NCBI RefSeq assembly: GCF_900107505.1
Contig: NZ_FNQH01000001.1
Span: forward strand, 1 to 64,000
DNA from: Trichococcus collinsii
Lineage (GTDB): Bacteria; Bacillota; Bacilli; Lactobacillales; Aerococcaceae
Direction of reading: 5' to 3'
DNA length: 64,000 nt
Under the pieces are notes generated by a model. That model did not search any database. It saw only the letters and a program-made list of their open reading frames with translations, and was not told the DNA's origin. Position numbers and translations under genes: made by a program. Shown piece by piece: positions 1 to 7,218 of this stretch (position 1 is the stretch's first letter; each line of letters starts with the position of its first letter).

Positions 1-5
1 AAAAA

Positions 6-123
6 TGTGCGGTGACGATGGCAAGAAGGTCACACCTGTTCCCATCTCGAACACAGAAGTTAAGCTTCTTAGCGCCGATTGTAGTGAAGGGTTTCCCTTT
101 GTGAGAGTAGGACGTTGCCGCGC
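6..123 (+). rRNA. rrf: 5S ribosomal RNA
   Basis: The sequence carries the conserved 5S segments CCATCTCGAACACAGAAGTT and GAGAGTAGGACGTTGCC, and its ends GCGG/CCGC can pair as helix I. It is followed directly by the tRNA cluster, so the window opens at the end of an rRNA operon whose 16S and 23S genes lie to the left. The ends are placed by pairing and are good to a few bases. Confidence 0.95.
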
Positions 124-133
124 TTTTTGCTTT

Positions 134-207
134 TCCGCAATAGCTCAGTTGGTAGTAGCGCATGACTGTTAATCATGATGTCGTAGGTTCGAGTCCTACT
201 TGCGGAG
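134..207 (+). tRNA. tRNA-Asn (GTT)
   Basis: Cloverleaf with acceptor TCCGCAA/TTGCGGA, anticodon loop with GTT, and T-loop GGTTCGAGTCC. First tRNA after the 5S gene; the 3' CCA is not encoded. Confidence 0.95.
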
Positions 208-259
208 TTTTTCGGTTAAGTCTCATGCATTTGATATGAATAAGATTTTATCGGAACTT

Positions 260-348
260 GGAGAGTTGTCCGAGCGGCCGAAGGAGCACGATTGGAAATC
301 GTGTAGGCGGGTTAAACTGTCTCAAGGGTTCGAATCCCTTACTCTCCG
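260..348 (+). tRNA. tRNA-Ser (GGA)
   Basis: Class II tRNA with long variable arm; acceptor GGAGAGT/ACTCTCC and anticodon GGA. CCA is not encoded. Confidence 0.95.
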
Positions 349-372
349 TATTCCCAGTTTAATAAATATCTT

Positions 373-444
373 GGTCCGTTGGTCAAGCGGTTAAGACACC
401 GCCCTTTCACGGCGGTAACACGGGTTCGATTCCCGTACGGATCA
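373..444 (+). tRNA. tRNA-Glu (TTC)
   Basis: Acceptor GGTCCGT/ACGGATC, anticodon TTC in the loop CTTTCAC, T-loop GGTTCGATTCC. Confidence 0.95.
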
Positions 445-460
445 TTGTTTCCAGCATTAT

Positions 461-533
461 GGAGGTTTAGCTCAGCTGGGAGAGCGTCTGCCTTACAAGC
501 AGAATGTCGGCGGTTCGATCCCGTCAACCTCCA
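461..533 (+). tRNA. tRNA-Val (TAC)
   Basis: Acceptor GGAGGTT/AACCTCC, anticodon TAC, T-loop GGTTCGATCC. Confidence 0.95.
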
Positions 534-535
534 TT

Positions 536-608
536 GGTTCCGTGGTGTAGGGGTCAACATGCCTGCCTGTCACGCAGGAGATCGCGGGTTCAAATCCCGT
601 CGGAGCCG
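536..608 (+). tRNA. tRNA-Asp (GTC)
   Basis: Acceptor GGTTCCG/CGGAGCC, anticodon GTC. Only two bases separate it from tRNA-Val. Confidence 0.95.
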
Positions 609-627
609 TTTTTTTAAATTTTATTTT

Positions 628-700
628 GGTCTGATAGCTCAGTTGGTAGAGCACTTGATTGAAGCTCAAGGTGTCGGCGGTTCGAATCCGTCTCGGACCA
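628..700 (+). tRNA. tRNA-Phe (GAA)
   Basis: Acceptor GGTCTGA/TCGGACC; the seven-base anticodon loop TTGAAGC gives anticodon GAA with G at position 37. Confidence 0.93.
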
Positions 701-713
701 TTTTTTATATGAT

Positions 714-794
714 GGAGGGATAGCGAAGTGGCTAAACGCGGCGGACTGTAAATCCGCTCTTTCGGGTTCGGCAGTTCGAATCTGCCTCCCTCCA
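714..794 (+). tRNA. tRNA-Tyr (GTA)
   Basis: Class II tRNA with long variable arm; acceptor GGAGGGA/TCCCTCC, anticodon GTA. Confidence 0.95.
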
Positions 795-817
795 TTTTTT
801 AAAAGCTTACTCTGAAT

Positions 818-888
818 AGGGGTATAGTTTAAAGGTAGAACTACGGTCTCCAAAACCGTCAGTGTGGGTTCAAGTCCTACTACCCCTG
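818..888 (+). tRNA. tRNA-Trp (CCA)
   Basis: Acceptor AGGGGTA/TACCCCT, anticodon CCA in loop CTCCAAA. Confidence 0.95.
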
Positions 889-907
889 TTTTTTAAATTT
901 ATATCAT

Positions 908-981
908 GGCGATCGTGGCGAAGTGGTTAACGCACCGGTTTGTGGATCCGGCACTCGTGGGTTCAATTCCCATCGGTCGCC
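908..981 (+). tRNA. tRNA-His (GTG)
   Basis: Anticodon GTG; an eight-base acceptor helix GGCGATCG/CGGTCGCC includes an encoded G at position -1, as usual for bacterial tRNA-His. Confidence 0.95.
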
Positions 982-989
982 CTCTTTAT

Positions 990-1061
990 TGGGCTATCGC
1001 CAAGCGGTAAGGCAACAGACTTTGACTCTGTCATTCGTTGGTTCGAATCCAGCTAGCCCAG
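990..1061 (+). tRNA. tRNA-Gln (TTG)
   Basis: Acceptor TGGGCTA/TAGCCCA, anticodon TTG in loop CTTTGAC. Confidence 0.95.
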
Positions 1062-1083
1062 TTTTTTTAAATAGTAACACCTC

Positions 1084-1154
1084 GGCGGTATAGCCAAGTG
1101 GTAAGGCACAGGTCTGCAAAACCTCTATCACCGGTTCAAATCCGGTTACCGCCT
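1084..1154 (+). tRNA. tRNA-Cys (GCA)
   Basis: Acceptor GGCGGTA/TACCGCC, anticodon GCA. Confidence 0.95.
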
Positions 1155-1193
1155 TTCCATAAGTAAGATGGAAAATTGCATTCTTCATATCAT

Positions 1194-1277
1194 GCCGGCG
1201 TGGCGGAATTGGCAGACGCGCTGGACTCAAAATCCAGTGCCCGCGAGGGCGTGCCGGTTCGACCCCGGCCGCCGGTA
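1194..1277 (+). tRNA. tRNA-Leu (CAA)
   Basis: Class II tRNA; acceptor GCCGGCG/CGCCGGT (a terminal G-T pair), anticodon CAA, variable arm TGCCCGCGAGGGCGT. Last tRNA of the cluster. Confidence 0.95.
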
Positions 1278-1287
1278 TCACACAGAT

Positions 1288-1331
1288 AAGCTTGCGACGA
1301 TGATTTCATCGTTGTACGCTTATTTTTTTTT
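1288..1331 (+). terminator. terminator of the rRNA-tRNA operon
   Basis: Hairpin built from AAGC...GCTT with inner ACGATGA/TCATCGT arms, followed by a run of nine T. It closes the 5S-tRNA transcript. Confidence 0.85.
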
Positions 1332-1420
1332 GCGTAGCGAATCCGTATTTGGGGTTAGAATATAACCAGTGAATGTATATGCAAAAGCGGGTAGAGTGAT
1401 GGGTATCGTTATCAAAAAAG

Positions 1421-1470
1421 AAGTCTGAAAGAAGCCCCTGTAGGTGAGAGGTCTTTCGGACTTTGTTTTG
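1421..1470 (+). terminator. terminator-like hairpin upstream of merR
   Basis: Arms AGTCTGAAAGA (1422-1432) and TCTTTCGGACT (1451-1461) pair almost perfectly and are followed by TTGTTTTG. No gene ends here; it may end a short transcript starting near 1370, or form a stem in the leader of the regulator downstream. Confidence 0.5.
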
Positions 1471-1522
1471 CGCCATGAAGGCCTAATTGTTGTATACTGT
1501 ATGCGAGAAGGGGGATAGCGTT

Positions 1523-1900
1523 ATGAATATATCTGAAGCAGCAAAAATTACAGGGCTCACAGCCGCAACGATGCGTTATTATGAAAGCGAGGGCTTGATC
1601 CCTCCGGTTACCCGGAAAAACGGTGGTGTCCGGGATTATCAGCAAGATGATCTTGGTTGGATCGATTTCATCAAGTGTATGCGCAGCGCGGGGATGTCGG
1701 TCGAGTCACTTATTGAATATACGACATTGTTCAGAGATGGTACGCAGTCGGATGAAGCGCGCAAAAATATTTTGATCAGGGAAAGAGATCAACTGCTTGC
1801 CAAACAGAAGGAAATCAATGAAACAATCGAAAAACTGAACAGTAAGATAAACAGCTTCGAAAGCAAACTGCATGATTCGGAGGAGAGCCTGATCCATTGA
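1523..1900 (+). CDS. MerR-family transcriptional regulator (copy 1)
   Basis: A 125-residue MerR regulator. The N-terminus (MNISEAAKITGLTAATMRYY, then ESEGLIPP) is the MerR winged helix-turn-helix; residues about 80-125 form a charged coiled-coil dimerisation helix. There is no cysteine cluster for metal binding, so it belongs to the non-metal MerR group often placed beside oxidoreductases. The start at 1523 follows the ribosome site AAGGGGG; an upstream ATG at 1487 lacks one. A TTGCGC-N19-TATACT promoter (from 1468) has the long spacer typical of MerR targets, which suggests self-regulation. It is a close paralogue of the regulator at 3832-4185 and converges on the DXS-like gene between them. 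The effector is unknown. Confidence 0.9.
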   Translation: MNISEAAKITGLTAATMRYYESEGLIPPVTRKNGGVRDYQQDDLGWIDFIKCMRSAGMSVESLIEYTTLFRDGTQSDEARKNILIRERDQLLAKQKEINETIEKLNSKINSFESKLHDSEESLIH

Positions 1901-1958
1901 AGGCTCCTCAGCTCCGGGATAGTCCGGTAACCGAGTGGAATCATTTCCCATAAAGCAA

Positions 1959-2010
1959 AAAATCATCCAAATGGACGTTGCACCTAAACGTCTGCTTGGA
2001 TGATTTTGTT
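1959..2010. terminator. bidirectional terminator between merR copy 1 and the DXS-like gene
   Basis: Arms AAAATCATCCAA and TTGGATGATTTT with an inner GGACGTT/ACGTCT stem, A-run on the left and T-rich tract on the right. It can serve both convergent genes. Confidence 0.85.
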
Positions 2011-2029
2011 GTTGCGTCAGATTATTAGC

Positions 2030-3796
2030 TTATGCTAGTGCGTCCAAGATGTCTTTTACGATCAGGTCAGGCATCAGGTGGAATTCTTTATACAGCACTT
2101 CCAGCGGAACATTGTCCGTAAATTCCTTTTTCGCGCCGAAATTAAAAACTTTAATAGCTGAGGCCCCATAGAAGGAAGCAATTTGCTCACCGAAACCGCC
2201 CGCCAATGAACCGTCCTCGAGCGTGACGACCAAGTCATGGGTCGCTTCCAGTTCCTTCAGTGTATCTGCGTCGACCTCGGTGATGGAGCGCGGATTGATC
2301 ACGGTGATGTCCTCACCGGTTTCAGCCTTCATCTGATCAGCGACGCGTTCGCCGAGGGAAAGGAAAGAACCCAATGCCAGGATTGCCACTCTTTTACCTT
2401 TGCGGAGAATTTCGTAGGTTGGCGCTTGGAAGTCAGCCAGTGTATTTTCTCTGGAGACAACAGGTCCGTTCGGTAATCGTATGGCAATCGGTCCTTTTTC
2501 CTGTTTCAGAGCCCAATCCAGCATCGCAAGCAGTTCTTCCTTGCTTGTCGGTGCAAGATAGTTGAAATTAGGAATGCTCTTAATCAATGGGATGTCGAAC
2601 AGACCCAGATGCGTCACTGCGCCACTGGAGATAGCTCCGCCACTGATGATCAGTACAGCCGGTAATTCGTTGATGCCAAGATCATGTGACATTTGGTCAT
2701 AGGCTCGCTGCAGGAAGGTGATCGAGTGGAAGACAACCGGTTTGACGCCTCGGGAAGCCAGTCCGGCCGCAAACGTAATCGAGTGTCCTTCGGCGATGCC
2801 AACATCGAAATAGTGTTCCGGATGTGCGGCTTTGAACGCATTCAGGCCGAACATACCCGGGATGGCCGCGTTGATTGCAGCCAGTTTCATTTCATCATCA
2901 TCCACAATTTTAATCAGATGATCCATGATGATTGAATTGTACGATTCCCCGGCAGACTTTCTCAAGCTTTCGCCTGTTTCCAGGTTGAAAGGTGAACGCC
3001 AATGGTAGTTCGTTTTTTCCTGAGTAGCTTTTTCGTAGCCGTGGCCTTTTTCGGTGTGGACATGGAGCACAAGTGGATGGCCAAAGTCCTTAATTTCGCG
3101 GAATGTTTCGATCATTTTCGCCAAATCGTTTCCTTCCTCGACGTAGCGGTATTCGAAGCCCAGTGCTTTGAATGGATTGTTGGCTGCTTCTCCATTTGTC
3201 GTACGCAGCTCGGACAAGGAACGATAAAGACCGCCAAAATTCTCATCGATTGACATTTCATTGTCGTTGACAATAACGATAAGATTGGACCCCAATTCTG
3301 CAGCGTTGTTCAGACCTTCAAAGGCCAGTCCACCGCTCAAGGAACCGTCCCCGATCAAGGCAACGATATTTCCTGTTTCCTTCTTCAGATCCCTTGCTTT
3401 AGCCATACCGACAGCGAGGCTGATGGATGTGGAGGTATGCCCCACCGTGAAGAAGTCGTGTTCGCTTTCGTGCTGGGAAGTGTAGCCTGTGACGGAATGG
3501 AAGTTTTGTTTGTCGACGAAGCCGTGTTTGCGTCCGGTAAGAATTTTGTGAGGGTAGGACTGATGGGAAACATCCCGGACAATCTTATCCTTTGGCGAAT
3601 CGAAAACATGATGGAAAGCGATCGTCAATTCGGCGACGCCCAGATTCGGACCGACGTGGCCACTGACTTGGCTGACTTTGTTCAATACAAGAGACCTGAT
3701 TTCTCCAGCCAATTGTTCCATCTCAACGAGGTTTAGTGCCTTAACGTCTGCGGGACTGTTCACTTTGTCTATGATTGTTGTTTGTAGTGTATGCAA
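2030..3796 (-). CDS. divergent 1-deoxy-D-xylulose-5-phosphate synthase-like thiamine enzyme
   Basis: About 588 residues, a transketolase-type thiamine-diphosphate enzyme closest to DXS, which condenses pyruvate with glyceraldehyde 3-phosphate. Seen from the chosen start: His47 region, SHQSYPHKILTGR (77-), the thiamine motif GDGSLSGG (149-) closing with NDN (177-), and the glutamate of IAEGH (336). However, the canonical DRAG..GADG.THQG stretch reads SGGAISSGAVTHLG (385-398), so residues thought to hold substrate in true DXS are replaced. The protein is also a little shorter than usual (about 620). Start: TTG at 3796 behind AAAGGAG; an earlier in-frame TTG at 3835 overlaps the regulator's stop codon. 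It lies 35 bases after merR copy 2 and is probably co-transcribed with it. True DXS activity is uncertain. Confidence 0.8.
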   Translation of the reverse strand: MHTLQTTIIDKVNSPADVKALNLVEMEQLAGEIRSLVLNKVSQVSGHVGPNLGVAELTIAFHHVFDSPKDKIVRDVSHQSYPHKILTGRKHGFVDKQNFHSVTGYTSQHESEHDFFTVGHTSTSISLAVGMAKARDLKKETGNIVALIGDGSLSGGLAFEGLNNAAELGSNLIVIVNDNEMSIDENFGGLYRSLSELRTTNGEAANNPFKALGFEYRYVEEGNDLAKMIETFREIKDFGHPLVLHVHTEKGHGYEKATQEKTNYHWRSPFNLETGESLRKSAGESYNSIIMDHLIKIVDDDEMKLAAINAAIPGMFGLNAFKAAHPEHYFDVGIAEGHSITFAAGLASRGVKPVVFHSITFLQRAYDQMSHDLGINELPAVLIISGGAISSGAVTHLGLFDIPLIKSIPNFNYLAPTSKEELLAMLDWALKQEKGPIAIRLPNGPVVSRENTLADFQAPTYEILRKGKRVAILALGSFLSLGERVADQMKAETGEDITVINPRSITEVDADTLKELEATHDLVVTLEDGSLAGGFGEQIASFYGASAIKVFNFGAKKEFTDNVPLEVLYKEFHLMPDLIVKDILDALA

Positions 3797-3831
3797 ATCA
3801 AAATCGCTCCTTTTGGTTGTACGTGCAGTTC

Positions 3832-4185
3832 TCAAGGGTGACCCTGCTCGTAATGTTCTATTTTCTTGTTCAGTTTTTCCAGCGTTTTTCCTAGTTCGTT
3901 GTAACGTTCCTCCATTTTTTTCTGTTCTTCAATCAGGATGTCCTTCCTGGCAATGACAGTTTCTTTGCCTTGATTGAACAAAGCCGTGTATTCGATCAAG
4001 GATTCGATCGACAAGCCGGCATTGCGCATGCATTTGATGAAATCGATCCATCCAAGATCGGAGTCTTCATACAACCGTACGCCGCCGTTGCCCCTCGTTA
4101 CGGGCGGAATCAAGCCGATCCGTTCGTAATAGCGCAGAGTTACCGCTGTCAGCCCTGATTTTTCTGCTGCTTCTGAAATATTCAT
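3832..4185 (-). CDS. MerR-family transcriptional regulator (copy 2)
   Basis: A 117-residue MerR regulator: N-terminal helix-turn-helix (MNISEAAEKSGLTAVTLRYY, then ERIGLIPP) and a C-terminal coiled coil. The start at 4185 sits behind AGGAGGTG; the in-frame GTG nine bases upstream lies inside that ribosome site and is not credible. It is first in a probable operon with the DXS-like gene. Its promoter has a 19-bp spacer and a 20-bp dyad between the -35 and -10 boxes, as expected for MerR control, so it probably regulates itself and the enzyme. Strong similarity to the regulator at 1523-1900 points to duplication. No metal-binding cysteines are present; the ligand is unknown. Confidence 0.9.
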   Translation of the reverse strand: MNISEAAEKSGLTAVTLRYYERIGLIPPVTRGNGGVRLYEDSDLGWIDFIKCMRNAGLSIESLIEYTALFNQGKETVIARKDILIEEQKKMEERYNELGKTLEKLNKKIEHYEQGHP

Positions 4186-4226
4186 GCTTTTCACCTCCTG
4201 ATTGGAATAACTTGTTTGATAGCTAA

Positions 4227-4257
4227 AGCTTACAACTTAAAGTGAAGGTTAAGTCAA
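4227..4257 (-). promoter_or_regulatory. MerR-type promoter and operator of merR copy 2 and the DXS-like gene
   Basis: Read on the minus strand: TTGACT, 19-bp spacer, TAAGCT. The spacer contains the dyad ACTTAA-N8-TTAAGT (4235-4254). A 19-bp spacer with a centred dyad is the established MerR promoter architecture. Confidence 0.75.
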
Positions 4258-4288
4258 GGAAAATTTTCAAATGGCCCCGATTTCCCTG

Positions 4289-4320
4289 TTGACTTAAAGC
4301 CAAGGTTAAGTTTATATGAT
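4289..4320 (+). promoter_or_regulatory. second MerR-type promoter and operator, pointing right
   Basis: TTGACT (4289), 20-bp spacer, TATGAT (4315). The spacer holds a second copy of the dyad ACTTAA-N8-TTAAGT (4292-4311). It points away from the regulator into a stretch without a plus-strand gene. Confidence 0.6.
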
Positions 4321-4325
4321 CCTCA

Positions 4326-4488
4326 GCTCCGGTCAGATGGCGCTCCCCAGAGTACGAAAGTAACATTCAGAAGCATCTCCGGCGAAGGTCTCCTCATCGG
4401 AGAAGGCAAACTGAATATTGGCTGAACTTCGGCGAAGCCGCTGTTCACCGGAGCAAGTGCAACAGTAGCGTAACTGGTGCTGTTGCAC
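4326..4488. repeat. palindromic intergenic element
   Basis: Ends GCTCCGGT (4326-4333) and ACCGGAGC (4447-4454) are exact inverted copies and further imperfect pairing continues inward (ACATTCAG with CTGAATATT). A second hairpin GTGCAACAG/CTGTTGCAC (4457-4488) follows. The short open frames across it on the minus strand show no ribosome site. It occupies most of the 365-base gap between merR copy 2 and the Pip-like gene. Confidence 0.5.
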
Positions 4489-4504
4489 CCAGAAAAGAAC
4501 AAAG

Positions 4505-4543
4505 AAAACACGCACATCCTGTTGAGGTTGTGCGTGTTTTGAC
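4505..4543 (-). terminator. terminator of the YhgE/Pip-like gene
   Basis: Arms AAAACACGCACA and TGTGCGTGTTTT around a short loop; T-rich on both outer sides, so it can stop transcription from either direction. Confidence 0.8.
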
Positions 4544-4559
4544 ATTCATTGCGTCTTTT

Positions 4560-7199
4560 TTAAGCAGTTTGGATTTCCATAGCGGCCGATTTTTCCTCGT
4601 GCTCATAGTCTTCCTGCTGCAATGTTTTTCGTTTGACTGTGTAGAATAGAATGATCAACAGATTGAACGCAATCAGGATCGCTAACAGGATGAACAGATC
4701 CGTGTAGAGGCTTCCTCCGATGCCGAACAACTGGCGGTAAGCATCGATCGAATACGTCATCGGCAGGTAGGGATGGATTGCCTCGAAGAAGCTGTTGGAC
4801 AGTTGGATTGGGTAAGTGCCGCCGGACCCAGATAACTGCAGAATGAGGAAAATCAACATCAGGAAAGAGCCGACTTTATCAAACAGCAAGTTGAAGAGCA
4901 TGACGATTGATACCGATACGAGCGCAGTCAAAATGGTGATCAAAAGCATTTTTCCGATCGAGGACGGAGCCAATCCATTGACGCTCAAGAGGAGGCCGAC
5001 CATAATGAGTGCTTGGCAAACGCCGATTGCTGCAAGTACAGAGATTTTGCTGGCCCACCAGCTGATGCCGTTTTTTGGATATTTCCTTGGGGTAAAGCTG
5101 TCGTACATTAGGTTCAAGCTGATTGCACCTACGAAGAGGGCTACGGACATCATGTAGGGTGCCATCCCGGTGCCGTTGTTGACTACTGGTGCCGTTTCAA
5201 TTTGGTTCGCGATTACCGGTTCAGCCATCATCGCGTAGGTGTTCTCGTTTGCATCGACTTCTTTCAGAGCGGTGCTACCGTCGAGCAATTTAGAACCCAG
5301 TTCATCTGTGCCGCTAAGTAATGTGGTCAACCCGGCATTCAGTTGCTCTGAACCATCAGCCAATTGACGGGAGCCATCACTTATTTTAACAGCACCATTT
5401 GTAAGCTGTCCGGTTCCTTCTACGAGCAGGCTACCGTTTTCTGCTAGCTGCATAGTTCCGTCGGCCAGTGACTGTGTTCCATTCTGGAGTTCCGTTGCGC
5501 CTGATGCAAGAGTTCCGGTCTGTTCATTCAGGGTCTGCAGGCCGGCGCTTACTTGTTCGTTACCGTTCTTAAGGCTCTGTCCGCCTACAGCCAATTGTTC
5601 GGAACCGGATGTAAGTTGGGACATGCCGTCAGCCAGTTTTTGGGAGCCGTTTTGTGCGCTTCCGATAGCGGTCTGTAATGATTGGGCACCGGATAAAAGC
5701 GATTGGCTGGATTGGCCGATTCGGCCAAAGCCCGATACAAGCGTCGTCGCTCCGCTATAGACACTGGCGTAGCCAGTAGAAAGACTGCTGACGCTGGACT
5801 GGAGTGCGGCTACTTGTTGCCCGATGGCAGTGGCATCGATGCCACTCAATCCGGACAGAGCGCTGAGGCCAGTTGCCATTGTTTGGATCGAACCGGCTTG
5901 TTCATTTGCGACGGTCGCCAGCTGTGTAGAGACAGCTTGGCTGACGGCTGCGTACTGTTCAGATGTCAATTCGGTACCGCTTTGTGCGATTGCGTCCATG
6001 ATGGCTGCGGTATTGCTGACAGGATCCGCAGCCGCCGTGATAGTATTGAGTTCGGTTTGAAATGACGAAATCATCGTGGATAAACCGTCCAGTTGAGACA
6101 GGGTGGTCGCCAAATCAGATGAAAGACTGGATTGCTGCAGTTGACTGTCGAGCGTTTCAATGCCGTTTTTCATTTGGTCGAGGCCGCTCTGCAATGCAGT
6201 CAGTTTTGCTTGTTGTTCCGCACTGGTGAGACTCGTGTTAAGCGCCGCTAAGCCTGCAGTCAACGATGCACTGCCTTCCGACACTTGGCGTATGCCACTG
6301 TTTAAAGTGTCCATACCCGTCGAAAGCGTGAGACTATTCGTCACCAAACTGGAAAGCCCGTTGCTCAACGATGTACTGCCTTCAGCTGTTGCAACTGCTC
6401 CGTCATTCAACTTACCGACGCCTGTTTGCAATGCCGGCATGGAAGCTGCCAGTTTGGAAGCACCATCGTTCAATGCTTGAGCGCCCTCATCCAGTCGGTC
6501 AACCCCACCCAGGTAGGTTTGCAATCCGACCGACAACGTATCGGCACCATCACTGAATGTGAGGGTACTGTTTGCAAGCGTTTCGAGATTTGTGGTTAAG
6601 CTTTCGTTGCCTTCCTTAATCTGGACAGTCCCGTCGCTGAGTTGTGCGCTGCCTTCAGCCGCTTCCGTCATTCCATCCGCGACAGCCTGCAGTTGGTCAA
6701 AGACGGTTTCAGCGTAGATTGCGGTCACTTCATCAGAGATGGTGTCCTTGATTTCATTTGCGGCAGAAGCGGTCAGCTTGGAGGCAATGTAGCTTCTGCC
6801 TGCGCTGGTCCGGTAAGTCAATTCCATCTGTTGGGGTGCTTCATCCAACAAGGTAGTCGCATTTTCCGAGAAATTCTCTGGGATGGTTAGCGCCATATAA
6901 TAGCTGCCATCCTCTAATCCAGCTTCCGCTTCTTCCTGCGAGACGAAATCGAAGTCCAAAGCATCGGATTCTTGTAAACCGGTTACCAGCGAATCGCCGA
7001 CGGCCAGGGTTTCTTCATTATACGAAACGGACTTGTCCTGATTCACGACAGCAACCGGCAGTTCGGCCAGTTTACCGTAGGGGTCCCACATGGAACTGAG
7101 GAAAAGGACTGTGTAAAGGGAAGGGATCAAGCTTATCCCGAACAGGATCATCATCATTTTTTTCGTTTTGAAAATTGTTTTCCATTCTTGCTTCAACAA
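4560..7199 (-). CDS. YhgE/Pip-family membrane protein with long repeat stalk
   Basis: 879 residues. One transmembrane helix near the N-terminus (about 15-37) precedes the YhgE/Pip domain; residues about 190-700 are a long array of L-x-D/E-G-type heptads (for example LSDGT, LNDGA, LADGS) predicted to form an extended extracellular coiled stalk; five hydrophobic segments at the C-terminus (about 690-860) make an ABC-2-like membrane domain. The family includes the lactococcal phage infection protein Pip and relatives of the type VII secretion component EsaA; its biochemical role is unsettled. Start is TTG at 7199 (or 7196) with AAGGAAG upstream. It follows the Rrf2 regulator by 19 bases and is very likely controlled by it. 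No type VII secretion genes are nearby. Confidence 0.88.
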   Translation of the reverse strand: MLKQEWKTIFKTKKMMMILFGISLIPSLYTVLFLSSMWDPYGKLAELPVAVVNQDKSVSYNEETLAVGDSLVTGLQESDALDFDFVSQEEAEAGLEDGSYYMALTIPENFSENATTLLDEAPQQMELTYRTSAGRSYIASKLTASAANEIKDTISDEVTAIYAETVFDQLQAVADGMTEAAEGSAQLSDGTVQIKEGNESLTTNLETLANSTLTFSDGADTLSVGLQTYLGGVDRLDEGAQALNDGASKLAASMPALQTGVGKLNDGAVATAEGSTSLSNGLSSLVTNSLTLSTGMDTLNSGIRQVSEGSASLTAGLAALNTSLTSAEQQAKLTALQSGLDQMKNGIETLDSQLQQSSLSSDLATTLSQLDGLSTMISSFQTELNTITAAADPVSNTAAIMDAIAQSGTELTSEQYAAVSQAVSTQLATVANEQAGSIQTMATGLSALSGLSGIDATAIGQQVAALQSSVSSLSTGYASVYSGATTLVSGFGRIGQSSQSLLSGAQSLQTAIGSAQNGSQKLADGMSQLTSGSEQLAVGGQSLKNGNEQVSAGLQTLNEQTGTLASGATELQNGTQSLADGTMQLAENGSLLVEGTGQLTNGAVKISDGSRQLADGSEQLNAGLTTLLSGTDELGSKLLDGSTALKEVDANENTYAMMAEPVIANQIETAPVVNNGTGMAPYMMSVALFVGAISLNLMYDSFTPRKYPKNGISWWASKISVLAAIGVCQALIMVGLLLSVNGLAPSSIGKMLLITILTALVSVSIVMLFNLLFDKVGSFLMLIFLILQLSGSGGTYPIQLSNSFFEAIHPYLPMTYSIDAYRQLFGIGGSLYTDLFILLAILIAFNLLIILFYTVKRKTLQQEDYEHEEKSAAMEIQTA

Positions 7200-7218
7200 A
7201 ATAGTGCACTTCCTTCAT

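Noticed and set aside
200-1365. Open frames of 64-114 codons on both strands across the tRNA cluster
   Set aside because: They run through tRNA genes, have no ribosome sites, and are the usual spurious reads of tRNA sequence.
4323-4545. Two small minus-strand open frames downstream of the Pip-like gene
   Set aside because: They read through a palindrome and a terminator, lack ribosome sites and overlap one another.
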